From a bacterium D16-50 (lineage in GTDB: Bacteria > Bacillota > Clostridia > Lachnospirales > Lachnospiraceae): a stretch of 64,000 nucleotides of DNA. Location of the stretch: contig RAZA01000021.1 of NCBI GenBank assembly GCA_003612485.1, forward strand, positions 1 to 64,000, given 5' to 3'. Numbering within the stretch: the stretch's first letter is position 1; each line of letters starts with the position of its first letter. A program made the translations under genes and the position numbers. This document shows positions 53,980-61,458 of this stretch, in pieces. Below the pieces are notes generated by a model. That model was not told the origin of the DNA. It did not search any database and worked only from the letters and a program-made list of their open reading frames with translations.

Positions 53980-55389
53980 TCAGGCCGCTTTGGGCTGGGA
54001 ATCCTTGTCGAAGCCATGAACCCAGTCTGAACGAAGATAATAGATCAGGTAGATGACGGAGCTGATGCCCCAGGTCAGCGGATAAGCCCAGTAAATAAGC
54101 CCGATCTCGCCGCTCAGATTCATGATGGTGATGATATAGGCGATCCGGATCACACACCATACGGACAGCATGACGCACATGGGGACGAAGGCCTTGCCTG
54201 CCCCCCGGCATATGGCGGCCACGGAATGGGAGAAGGCCAGCAGGCAGTAGAACAGCGCCGCTGTTCTGGCCTGACGGACGCCCAGCTCTATGACTCCGGG
54301 AGTCTGGTCGAAGAGTCCGATGAGGCGGGGGGCGAAGACATAACAGCACACCCCGATGAGCTCGGCCAACAGCATTGCTGCAAAGATGCTGAACCGAGCG
54401 CCCTTTTTGGCCCGGTCGTATTGCCGGGCACCCAGATTCTGGCTGATAAAGGTGGTGCTGGCCATGTTGAAGCTGGTGATGGGCAGGAAGGCGAAGCCTT
54501 CGATCTTGGCATGGGTTCCATAGGCGGCCATGGCCAGCTTGCCGAAGGAATTGATCTGGGACTGGACGATCACGTTGGCAAACGCGATGACGGAATTCTG
54601 TACACCGGAGGGAAGCCCATACCGAATGATTTCCCGGAGCATGTCTTTCTCAAAACGGATCTTTCGCCATTCTACAGTGAAGATATTGCCCTTTTTGAGC
54701 AGATGGGCCATGCAGAGTACCACGCTGGCGGCCTGAGAGATGACAGTGGCCAGAGCAGCAGACCAGACGCCCTGACGGAAGACCGCGAGGAACAGCAGGT
54801 CCAGCAGGATGTTCAGCAGGGAAGAGAAGATGAGATAGTACAGCGGACGGCGGCTGTCCCCCAGAGCGTTCATGATGCTCCGGCAGATATTGTATAAGGA
54901 TAAGGCGAGGCCGCCCAGAAAATAGAAGCGGAAATACTCCACCGCCTCGGGCATCACTTCGGGATCTGTCTGCATCCAGACCAGAAATGTGGGGGTGAGC
55001 GCCACGCCCACTGCCGTGAGGATCAAGCCGCTGGCTATGCCGAAGGCCAAGACGGTATGGACGCCCCGGGAGACCTGAGTTTCATCGCCTGCACCGAAAT
55101 ACCGGGAGATTACCACCCCGGCGCCCATGGAAGTGCCCATGAAGAAGCTGATCAGCAGAAAGATCAGCGTGCCTGAGGACGTCACTGCCGCCAGCGCGTT
55201 GGTACCCAGATACTTGCCTACTATGAGTGCGTCCGCTGTGTTGTACAGCTGCTGGAAGACTTGGCTGAGAAAGATGGGCAGCGCGAAGCCTATCATCAGG
55301 GAATAGGGATTGCCCTTGGTCATGTCCTTGGTATGGGAAGCCCTTGCATGGTTGGAATGACTATGTAGGTGGATATGATTGTGCCACAT
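53980..55389 (-). CDS. MATE-family multidrug/cation antiporter
   Basis: 469 residues with twelve predicted membrane helices in two homologous halves, of the DinF/NorM-like group (PIFLSQVFQQLYNTADALIVGKYLG in the first helix pair, PSGVQNSVIAFANVIVQSQINSFG at the start of the second half). Exports drugs or metabolites in exchange for Na+ or H+. ATG 55389 follows AGAGGAC; the frame is open to 55515. With this start the first ~20 residues are unusually His-rich (HNHIHLHSHSNH), which could bind metal. It has its own promoter and is separated by a terminator from the invertible segment upstream. Confidence 0.92.
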   Translation of the reverse strand: MWHNHIHLHSHSNHARASHTKDMTKGNPYSLMIGFALPIFLSQVFQQLYNTADALIVGKYLGTNALAAVTSSGTLIFLLISFFMGTSMGAGVVISRYFGAGDETQVSRGVHTVLAFGIASGLILTAVGVALTPTFLVWMQTDPEVMPEAVEYFRFYFLGGLALSLYNICRSIMNALGDSRRPLYYLIFSSLLNILLDLLFLAVFRQGVWSAALATVISQAASVVLCMAHLLKKGNIFTVEWRKIRFEKDMLREIIRYGLPSGVQNSVIAFANVIVQSQINSFGKLAMAAYGTHAKIEGFAFLPITSFNMASTTFISQNLGARQYDRAKKGARFSIFAAMLLAELIGVCCYVFAPRLIGLFDQTPGVIELGVRQARTAALFYCLLAFSHSVAAICRGAGKAFVPMCVMLSVWCVIRIAYIITIMNLSGEIGLIYWAYPLTWGISSVIYLIYYLRSDWVHGFDKDSQPKAA

Positions 55390-55462
55390 AATGTCCTCTT
55401 TTTGTATGCTTGAATTTTGAAGAAAGCGAATTTCACCGTTTTCTGGTTTTATTCTATCTTTC

Positions 55463-55491
55463 AGTGTATCCGTTCTATATCCCGAAGTCAA
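55463..55491 (-). promoter_or_regulatory. Promoter of the MATE gene
   Basis: On the minus strand TTGACT (55491-55486), 17 bases, TACACT (55468-55463), about 75 bases before the start codon at 55389. Confidence 0.7.
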
Positions 55492-55579
55492 CCTGCAAAA
55501 CGAAAATACATTCAATTTATAAGCAGGGGAGAATTGGGCAAAATAAAAGAAAGCACGCTGGACGGGCTTTCAGGGAAAC

Positions 55580-55619
55580 AAAAAAGATGCAACATTTTGT
55601 GCGGAAGTGTTGCATCTTT
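55580..55619 (-). terminator. Terminator at the left edge of the invertible segment
   Basis: On the minus strand AAAGATGCAACA pairs with TGTTGCATCTTT (12 pairs, 13-base loop), followed by TTTTTTGTTT. Half of the stem and the whole loop lie in the left inverted repeat. It should stop leftward transcripts from the recombinase gene and from the sigma-28-like promoter. Inversion would keep an eight-base-pair stem here, so the MATE gene stays insulated in either state. Confidence 0.82.
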
Positions 55620-55633
55620 CTCTGTTACATATT

Positions 55634-55660
55634 TTATCGGACGCCTTAAGAAATACTTTA
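55634..55660 (-). promoter_or_regulatory. Sigma-28 (SigD/FliA)-like promoter inside the invertible segment
   Basis: On the minus strand TAAA (55660-55657), 15 bases, TCCGATAA (55641-55634): close to the B. subtilis SigD form TAAA-N15-GCCGATAT. In the present orientation it fires into the terminator at 55619-55580. After inversion it would occupy about 56289-56315 on the plus strand, some 115 bases ahead of csrA. Confidence 0.65.
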
Positions 55661-55701
55661 GAGGTTTTGAGAAACTTTCTATAATATTTTTCCGGCGGCC
55701 C

Positions 55702-56280
55702 TCACAGCCGTATTTTGGCAAATACCTCGTCCTTGTCATCCTGATCTATGCACAGATACCGTTTTGTGATCTGATAGGTGGAATGGTTATAAATATTCAT
55801 CAGGAGTGCCGGCTGGGCACCTTGCTTCCACGCATGGTAGCCGAAAGTCTTCCTCAAAGAGTGGCAGCTGACATTGGCGGTAAGCCCGGCGAATACAGCG
55901 GCATCTTTGACGATTCTATAGGCTTGATAGCGGCTTAAGGGATGTTCCTTCTGCCTCTGGCTGGTGAATAGCCAGAGCGAAGATTCTTTCTGGGAGGGGG
56001 CAGCGTATTTTTCGAGAGTCTGCTGGATTTCCCGATTGATATAGATGCGGTTTGTTTTTCGGGTCTTCTGCTCCTTTACCACCAGATGCTCCTTCCATTC
56101 CTTTGCGCGGTAGTCGTAGATATCCCCATAGGTCAGGCTCAGGATATCCGATATGCGCAAGGCTGAATTCAGCCCGAAGATGATCAGGGTATAGTTTCTG
56201 GCGTTAGGTTTTTCGGATCGATAGTATGACTTGAACAATTCCAGCTGTTCCGCGTTTTTTATAGGCAGTGTCGTACTCAT
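55702..56280 (-). CDS. FimB/FimE-like tyrosine recombinase (putative phase-switch invertase)
   Basis: 192 residues, almost only the catalytic domain, the size of FimB/FimE and other inversion recombinases. Active-site residues: Arg in NSALRISDIL, Lys in VVKEQKTRKTN, His-Arg in CHSLRKTFGYHAW, His in YNHSTYQIT, Tyr in KRYLCID. The start ATG 56280 follows CAGGAGGAAAC; a longer frame runs to 56352. A probable extended -10 (TGGTACAGT, minus strand, box 56327-56322) lies just inside the right inverted repeat. The gene is enclosed by the 21-bp inverted repeats and stands between a MATE gene and csrA-flagellin, so its likely target is the segment that carries it. Confidence 0.88.
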   Translation of the reverse strand: MSTTLPIKNAEQLELFKSYYRSEKPNARNYTLIIFGLNSALRISDILSLTYGDIYDYRAKEWKEHLVVKEQKTRKTNRIYINREIQQTLEKYAAPSQKESSLWLFTSQRQKEHPLSRYQAYRIVKDAAVFAGLTANVSCHSLRKTFGYHAWKQGAQPALLMNIYNHSTYQITKRYLCIDQDDKDEVFAKIRL

Positions 56281-56437
56281 AGTTTCCTCCTGTTTTCTGT
56301 GTTTTTTTTGCTCTTTGCGTAACTGTACCACAAATGCAACACTTCCGCACAAAAAGTTTCATTTTTTGAAGTACCTGCCGCTTCCTTGGGGGCTGTATTT
56401 TAAGCGAAGGGGCGGGTATAGGATAGGAGGCATGGAA

Positions 56438-56680
56438 ATGCTGAGACTTACGGTTAGCCCCGAAGAATATTTGATGATAAACGACAATATAAAGATTGTT
56501 TTTCTGGGCGGATCGAAGAACAACATCCGTATCATGGTGGATGCGCCAAAGGAAGTGAGCATCGTCAGAAGCGCCGCTTTGGAGAATAGGATCCCGGATC
56601 CGGCAGAGCGGGCAAAACTGCCCAGATTTTACGCCGCCCCGGAGACTCCCGAAGAATATAGGAGACCCAAGGCGAGATGA
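56438..56680 (+). CDS. csrA: CsrA-type RNA-binding translational regulator
   Basis: 80 residues. The core follows the CsrA pattern: MLRLTVSPEEYLMINDNIKI, then VFLGGSKNNIRIMVDAPKEVSIVRSAALE, with the RNA-contacting N-terminal strand and the VRSAALE helix (compare VHREEIYE). The C-terminal ~25 residues are an extra Pro/Arg-rich tail. ATG 56438 lies seven bases behind AGGAGG; an ATG at 56432 is too close to it. In Bacillus, CsrA represses flagellin (hag) translation and is antagonised by FliW. Here csrA stands directly before flagellin, whose leader has CsrA-type sites. Position 44 of E. coli CsrA is Arg; here the VSIVR segment supplies an Arg at the matching place. FliW is not in the window. 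Confidence 0.88.
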   Translation: MLRLTVSPEEYLMINDNIKIVFLGGSKNNIRIMVDAPKEVSIVRSAALENRIPDPAERAKLPRFYAAPETPEEYRRPKAR

Positions 56681-56725
56681 GATAGGACGGCCCATGATAG
56701 GCCGCGCAGGGACACAGCGGGTAAT

Positions 56726-56780
56726 AACCGGAGAGGAAGCGGGACGGCCAAGGGCCCGGCCGAAAGCTTCCGACTCGGTT
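56726..56780 (+). other. Long GC-rich hairpin between csrA and flagellin
   Basis: AACCG + GGAAGC (56726-56740) pair with GCTTCC + CGGTT (56766-56780), enclosing a second inner stem CGGCC/GGCCG. There is no T-run, so it is more likely a leader or processing structure than a terminator. I found no convincing sigma-28 or sigma-A promoter between csrA and flagellin. Confidence 0.6.
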
Positions 56781-56799
56781 ACTATAAAAAAAGATGCAA

Positions 56800-56837
56800 A
56801 CTGACGCAAAAGGATTTGCGCAGTCATACAAGGAGGT
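56800..56837 (+). promoter_or_regulatory. Two CsrA-binding sites in the flagellin leader
   Basis: Site 1 is a hairpin (56800-56824): ACTG and CGCAAA pair with TTTGCG and CAGT, leaving AGGA in the loop, the classical CsrA presentation. Site 2, ATACAAGGAGGT (56826-56837), matches the CsrA consensus RUACARGGAUGU at 11 of 12 positions and is also the ribosome binding site of flagellin. Two sites bridged by one CsrA dimer is the arrangement known for B. subtilis hag. Confidence 0.8.
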
Positions 56838-56842
56838 AAACT

Positions 56843-58252
56843 ATGGTAGTACAACACAATTTAACTGCAATGAATTCCAACAGAATGCTAGGCATCACCA
56901 CCGGCGCTCAGGCAAAGGCCACCGAGAAGCTGTCATCCGGTTACAAGATCAACCGTGCGGCTGACGATGCGGCAGGTCTGGCGATTTCCGAGAAGATGAG
57001 AAAACAGATCAGAGGTCTGACTCAGGCTTCTTCCAACGCTCAGGACGGCATCAGCGCGGTACAGACCGCAGAAGGCGCTCTGACGGAAGTCCATGACATG
57101 CTGCAGAGAATGAACGAGCTGGCAGTGAAGGCCGCCAACGGTCCTATGTCCGCTAGCGATAGGGAGGCTGTACAGAGCGAGGTTAACCAGCTGGTTACCG
57201 AGATCGACCGTGTATCCATTACCACCAAGTTCAACGAGACCTATTTGCTGAAGGGCAACAACAAGGGCGAAGCTGGCAAGCTGACCTTTGCTGATTCCCA
57301 AGCTACTTTGACCCATGGCGCCGGCAACAATATGTTTACCACTTCCATGAAGGGTGTAAACGATTCGACGGGTATCCTGAAGGCTGGTACTACTACGCTG
57401 AAGGGCGATGCTGCAGCTAAGGCAGATCTGACCGGCAAGAAAGTAACCGGATATGATGCAGATATCGAGAAAGCAGTTACCGGGAGCACCACGATCAAGG
57501 GATATTCGATCACGGTAAACGGAACAAAGTATTATGCAATCGACTCGACGAAAGCGGCTACTGGAATAACGGATGGTGATCAGGCCTCCGTAAGTGATGT
57601 TGTTGACTTCCTGAATGCCTATGGTGAGGCAAACAAGGTTGCAGCTGGTGCTGTTGGCGAGGGCAACAATTCGGTTAAGGCATTTGCCAGCATGGATGAG
57701 ATGATGGCTGCAATCAAGAATGACAATAGCACTGACATTAAGGCTATCAGCTCCTATGTGACGGACAAGAAGGATGACGGCACTGAAATACAGGGGGATA
57801 AGGAGACCTGGCTGAAGGTTGAGTCTTTTGCTGATCTCAACAGCGCAGTGGATCTGAGCCTGCATGTAGGCGCAGACTCCTCCGCGGACAACAAGATCAA
57901 CATGAACATCTCCATGATGAGTGCTAAGGGTCTTGGCGTCAATGGACTGATGGTGAACGGCGACAACGGAGACAAAGCTTCCGCTGCCATCGACACCATT
58001 GCTGCTGCGCTGCAGAAGGTTTCCAACCAGAGGGCATCTCTGGGTGCCGTTCAGAACAGACTGGAGCACACCATTGCCAACTTGGATAACGTTGTTGAGA
58101 ATACCCAGAGCGCTGAGTCCGCTATCCGCGACACGGATATGGCTACCCAGATGGTTACCTACTCCAACAACCAGATCCTTGCTCAGGCAGGTCAGGCTAT
58201 GCTGGCACAGTCCAATCAGGCAAATCAGGGTGTTCTGTCCCTGCTTGGCTAA
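56843..58252 (+). CDS. hag: Flagellin
   Basis: 469 residues, the filament subunit of the flagellum, exported by the flagellar secretion system without a signal peptide. The conserved N-terminal D0/D1 region is clear (MVVQHNLTAMNSNRMLG, AKATEKLSSGYKINRAADDAAGLAISEKMR). The C-terminal D1/D0 region is also clear (LGAVQNRLEHTIANLDNVVENTQSAESAIRDTDMATQMV, ending NQGVLSLLG). The centre, about 165-380, is the variable surface domain, rich in Thr, Lys, Asp and Ala with many Ser/Thr that could carry glycans. The ribosome site overlaps a CsrA site. A terminator follows at 58374. A surface-modification cluster begins at 58808. Confidence 0.97.
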   Translation: MVVQHNLTAMNSNRMLGITTGAQAKATEKLSSGYKINRAADDAAGLAISEKMRKQIRGLTQASSNAQDGISAVQTAEGALTEVHDMLQRMNELAVKAANGPMSASDREAVQSEVNQLVTEIDRVSITTKFNETYLLKGNNKGEAGKLTFADSQATLTHGAGNNMFTTSMKGVNDSTGILKAGTTTLKGDAAAKADLTGKKVTGYDADIEKAVTGSTTIKGYSITVNGTKYYAIDSTKAATGITDGDQASVSDVVDFLNAYGEANKVAAGAVGEGNNSVKAFASMDEMMAAIKNDNSTDIKAISSYVTDKKDDGTEIQGDKETWLKVESFADLNSAVDLSLHVGADSSADNKINMNISMMSAKGLGVNGLMVNGDNGDKASAAIDTIAAALQKVSNQRASLGAVQNRLEHTIANLDNVVENTQSAESAIRDTDMATQMVTYSNNQILAQAGQAMLAQSNQANQGVLSLLG

Positions 58253-58373
58253 TTGATGGAAGCGTTCTGGGCAGGAGTCCAAAGCATGGCAGAGGCTTGC
58301 ATGCAAATTGTGTGGAAAAGGAACCAGAAAAGTCCTATGAAAAAAAGTTGTATGAAAAAGCTCTAAAAATTAA

Positions 58374-58420
58374 GAAGAGCGCTTTCAGGCATGGAATCTG
58401 GAAGCGCTCCTTTTGGTTTT
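58374..58420 (+). terminator. Rho-independent terminator of flagellin
   Basis: GAGCGCTT pairs with AAGCGCTC around a loop of about 18 bases, with further C-A/T-G pairing inside, followed by CTTTTGGTTTT. Confidence 0.88.
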
Positions 58421-58596
58421 ATACATTTATTTTCACTCAAACCCTAAAGTATTTGAAAATAGTTCCGATATTATATCAGATAAGGAAGATACAGCATTTT
58501 TGTATATTTTGTATAGAATGTTACATGAGGCCATTTTTCCTAATCCACAGTTCGGCATGCAAAAGAGAATTCACAAAAGATACTGTAAAATTACAT

Positions 58597-58631
58597 GAAA
58601 AAGGAGCTGATGAGAACCGGTTCCTTTTTTT
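58597..58631 (+). terminator. Second, weaker terminator-like hairpin
   Basis: AAAAAGGA pairs with TCCTTTTT around a 16-base loop, ending in a T-run. It is AT-rich, so weaker than the flagellin terminator. Confidence 0.55.
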
Positions 58632-58807
58632 GTCAGTGGTGAGATTCTAAAAAGCTGCCGTTCCAAAAGACAGGCCATTTTACCATATGCCGTATTTGGC
58701 AGCGGGAGACAAAACAAATCATATGGATATTTAAAGTATATGTATCTTATTATATAAAGAAAGTATATGTATTTTATTATATAAAATATGAAATGGAGGC
58801 TGAAAAG

Positions 58808-60178
58808 TTGGGCAGACATAAAAAGGATTTGCTGAAGGCAGTGGATGCTTTGATAAAGACAAATGATGCCATCGGCAGGTCAAACCCTTCTGGTGAGCCT
58901 GAATTACCGTCTCTTTTGATGCAATGTCAAGAAACGGCTATCCAGATCGGAACCTTTCTGGAAACGCTGGAGGGAGAATATGGAACCCTTGTAAGGAGGC
59001 TGGAGGATTACTGTGAGCTTGTTTATAGGATGAGCAGAAATATTTCCCATGAGCAGTCTCCGGTAGTCAGGGAGAAGGAGCATAGGAAACAGCGGAAAAA
59101 GGTCAGGGGAATCTTGGCCGAGGTGCGCAATGTCATCGCATATGAGATGCCTGAGGATAGGCGCGAGGTGGTATTTCTGCCCTACAAGGCCAGTATGTGG
59201 GATTCCCTTGAGAGCGTGTGGGAGGCTGCTGAAGCGGATGAGAATACGGACGCATATGTGATTCCCATTCCGTATTATGATAAAAATCCAGACGAAAGCT
59301 TTCGGGAGGAGCACTATGAGGGAGACCTTTTCCCTGATTATGTGCCCATTACAAGATATGACGAATATGACTTTGAAAGGCGCAGGCCGGATGCGATCTT
59401 TATTCACAACCCTTACGATGATTGCAATATAGTCACAAGTGTGCACCCGTTTTTTTATTCAGAGAATCTGAAGGAGTATACGGAAAAGCTGGTCTATATT
59501 CCGTATTTTGTTTTGGACGAGGTGGATCCCGATAATGATAAGCAGGTAGAAGGGATAAAGCATTTGGTGATTCAGCCGGCTCTGTTTCATTCGCACAAGA
59601 TTGTGGTGCAGTCGGAAGCCATGAAAAAAGCATATATCAGAATCCTGCTAAAGCAGGCGGATCAGCCTTCCGAGGAGGCCAGAAAATACTGGGAAGAAAA
59701 GATTCTGGGACTGGGCTCACCGAAGGTAGACAAGTTGTGCCGAACCCAAAAGACGGCGCTGACGATCCCGGATGAATGGGAGAGGGTTATCCGAAAGCCA
59801 GACGGGGGGCGTAAGAGAATCGTTTTTTATAATGTGGGCGTAGGAGCTGTCTTGCAGAATGGAGAGAAGCTGCTTGCCAAGATGGAAAAGGTTTTTAAAA
59901 TGTTTCAGGAGAGGAAGGATGAGATTGTGCTGCTGTGGCGCCCTCATCCTCTGATGGAGAGTACCCTGAGCGCTATGCGCCCGCAGCTGTACGAACGGTA
60001 TATGGAGCAGCGCGGCCGTTATCTGGAGGAAGGGTGGGGGATCTATGACGATACAGCCGACATGGAACGTGCCGTGATATTGAGCGATGCATATTATGGA
60101 GATTGGAGCAGTATTGTCACGCTGTACCGGGAGACGGGAAAGCCGATCATGATACAGAATGTGGAGATAGAGGGATAA
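58808..60178 (+). CDS. CDP-glycerol glycerophosphotransferase-like protein
   Basis: 456 residues. The N-terminal ~115 residues are helical (coiled-coil-like). From ~125 on there is a GT-B-like fold of the TagB/TagF family: EVVFLPYKASMWDSLESVWEAA, then ERRRPDAIFIHNPYDDCN, then LLWRPHPLMES and the closing DMERAVILSDAYYGDWSSI (compare ISDILITDYSSI). These enzymes move a polyol-phosphate from a CDP carrier. I chose TTG 58808, eight bases behind GGAGG, over ATG 58793, which overlaps that site. A comparable gene lies in the flagellin modification locus of Clostridioides difficile, so flagellin is one possible acceptor; cell-wall polymer is another. Confidence 0.78.
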   Translation: MGRHKKDLLKAVDALIKTNDAIGRSNPSGEPELPSLLMQCQETAIQIGTFLETLEGEYGTLVRRLEDYCELVYRMSRNISHEQSPVVREKEHRKQRKKVRGILAEVRNVIAYEMPEDRREVVFLPYKASMWDSLESVWEAAEADENTDAYVIPIPYYDKNPDESFREEHYEGDLFPDYVPITRYDEYDFERRRPDAIFIHNPYDDCNIVTSVHPFFYSENLKEYTEKLVYIPYFVLDEVDPDNDKQVEGIKHLVIQPALFHSHKIVVQSEAMKKAYIRILLKQADQPSEEARKYWEEKILGLGSPKVDKLCRTQKTALTIPDEWERVIRKPDGGRKRIVFYNVGVGAVLQNGEKLLAKMEKVFKMFQERKDEIVLLWRPHPLMESTLSAMRPQLYERYMEQRGRYLEEGWGIYDDTADMERAVILSDAYYGDWSSIVTLYRETGKPIMIQNVEIEG

Positions 60179-60208
60179 AGATCCCATATAAAAGGAGAAT
60201 GCTTTCAA

Positions 60209-61399
60209 ATGAGCATGTATTTGGGATTCCAATGTTGTATAGAGATTGATGAGAGACTGTATTTTTCTTCTTTTAGAGGGAATGGATTATTTTGTTATAA
60301 CGGAGAAGCTGTGGAGCATATCTGCAGTTTTGAAGAAGAGGGGCCCAAGCTATTTTCTGATGCTACGCAGTATGGCGATAGGATATATTTTACTCCATTA
60401 ACGGCATCTCGAATTTATTTTTATGATTTGAAGATGAAAAGATTGGATAAAATAGAGTATGGTCATAAAAGTATTGCAGATTTCGGGTTTTCCATTTTGA
60501 ATGGGAACGATCTATATATGTTTCCTACCTATTATTCCGGCATTTTGAAGCTTAATCTGGAAACACATGATATAGACATTATAGATAGTTGGTTAAATGA
60601 CGACTATGAAAGATGTAAGATGTCAGAAGCTCCTTATTTCCGGGGGGATTATGTGAGGAATGGGGATGTAGTGTACATTCCGTTTAGTAATGCGCATGCG
60701 GTTTTGGAGTTTCATTTGGGGGGTGGGGAGAGCAATGTCCATGATGTGGGAAAGCAGGATTATTCTACCATAGCCAGCGATGGAAATAAGTTTTGGATGG
60801 CACCCAGAACAAGTGGGGCTATTGTCAGCTGGAATCCTAGTACATGTGAAGTTATAGAATACCCGAATTTCCCGGAAGGCTTTTTACAAGGAGGCTTTGT
60901 AGGGAGTTTCTTTGAGGATGGGTATGTGTGGATATTTCCGGAAACATCGAATATGGTATTGAAGATAAATGCTCAGACAGGCGAGATTGTGGAGGAAGTA
61001 GGATTTTCGGATATATGTGGCCATAAAATGAGAGGATACTCCGTATGGAATGCTGTATTTGTGTATATGAAGAAAAATGCTGAGAGAATTTTGTTGTGTT
61101 CAGGCAGGAGCAGCGAGATAGTGTTTTTTCATCCAAATACCGGTGAAATCAGGCGCTTTCGGCTAGAATTGCCCGACCAAACAGCTTCTCTTTTTAAGGA
61201 GGAACCATATCAGTGGTATGCTGCGTTTCGGAACAAGAAGATAAAAAGATTGTTCAGTTACGAAAATCAAAGCTATGATGTCGGTGCATATCTGGAGTAT
61301 GTGGTAGAATGCAGCGAATATATCGAAGAATATCTTATGGAAAAGAAAGAGGAAAACTCTAAAGACTTTGGAGAAGTAATATATAGAGGTGTGTGGTAG
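60209..61399 (+). CDS. Beta-propeller-like protein of the surface modification cluster
   Basis: 396 residues, no signal peptide, function unknown. Residues ~8-320 hold repeated four-stranded blades of about 45 residues with a recurring pattern (RIYFTPLTASRIYFYDLK, DLYMFPTYYSGILKLNLE, KFWMAPRTSGAIVSWNPS, YVWIFPETSNMVLKINAQTG). The pattern is like Kelch/quinoprotein-type propellers. The last 50 residues are helical and charged. It may be a ligand-binding or scaffolding partner of the transferase genes around it. Visibly more AT-rich than the core genes. Confidence 0.7.
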   Translation: MSMYLGFQCCIEIDERLYFSSFRGNGLFCYNGEAVEHICSFEEEGPKLFSDATQYGDRIYFTPLTASRIYFYDLKMKRLDKIEYGHKSIADFGFSILNGNDLYMFPTYYSGILKLNLETHDIDIIDSWLNDDYERCKMSEAPYFRGDYVRNGDVVYIPFSNAHAVLEFHLGGGESNVHDVGKQDYSTIASDGNKFWMAPRTSGAIVSWNPSTCEVIEYPNFPEGFLQGGFVGSFFEDGYVWIFPETSNMVLKINAQTGEIVEEVGFSDICGHKMRGYSVWNAVFVYMKKNAERILLCSGRSSEIVFFHPNTGEIRRFRLELPDQTASLFKEEPYQWYAAFRNKKIKRLFSYENQSYDVGAYLEYVVECSEYIEEYLMEKKEENSKDFGEVIYRGVW

Positions 61400-61458
61400 A
61401 GGATATTTAGAGTAAGGATGTATCTGGTTAATTGTCTGCTTTGGGAGGATTATTTATT

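Larger units (their letters stand above)
55595..56354. repeat. Putative invertible segment bounded by perfect 21-bp inverted repeats
   Basis: Bases 55595-55615 are the exact reverse complement of 56334-56354 (core GTGCGGAAGTGTTGCAT). The 760-base interval holds a tyrosine recombinase gene, its promoter region, and a sigma-28-like promoter reading outward to the left. The next bases on either side do not match, so the repeat is exactly 21 long. Gene content and geometry are those of a site-specific inversion switch. That inversion really occurs is inference. Confidence 0.75.
58253..58807. other. Gap between flagellin and the modification cluster
   Basis: 555 bases. It contains two terminators (listed separately) and an AT-rich tandem duplication: AAAGTATATGTATCTTATTA at 58733 recurs, with one change, at 58760 (period 27), right before the next gene and probably holding its promoter. 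An open frame at 58297-58650 runs across both terminators, has no ribosome site, and is not counted as a gene. Confidence 0.7.

Noticed and set aside
58297..58650. Open frame after flagellin (117 codons)
   Set aside because: It crosses two terminator hairpins, has no ribosome site, and its translation is an AT-rich mix without pattern.
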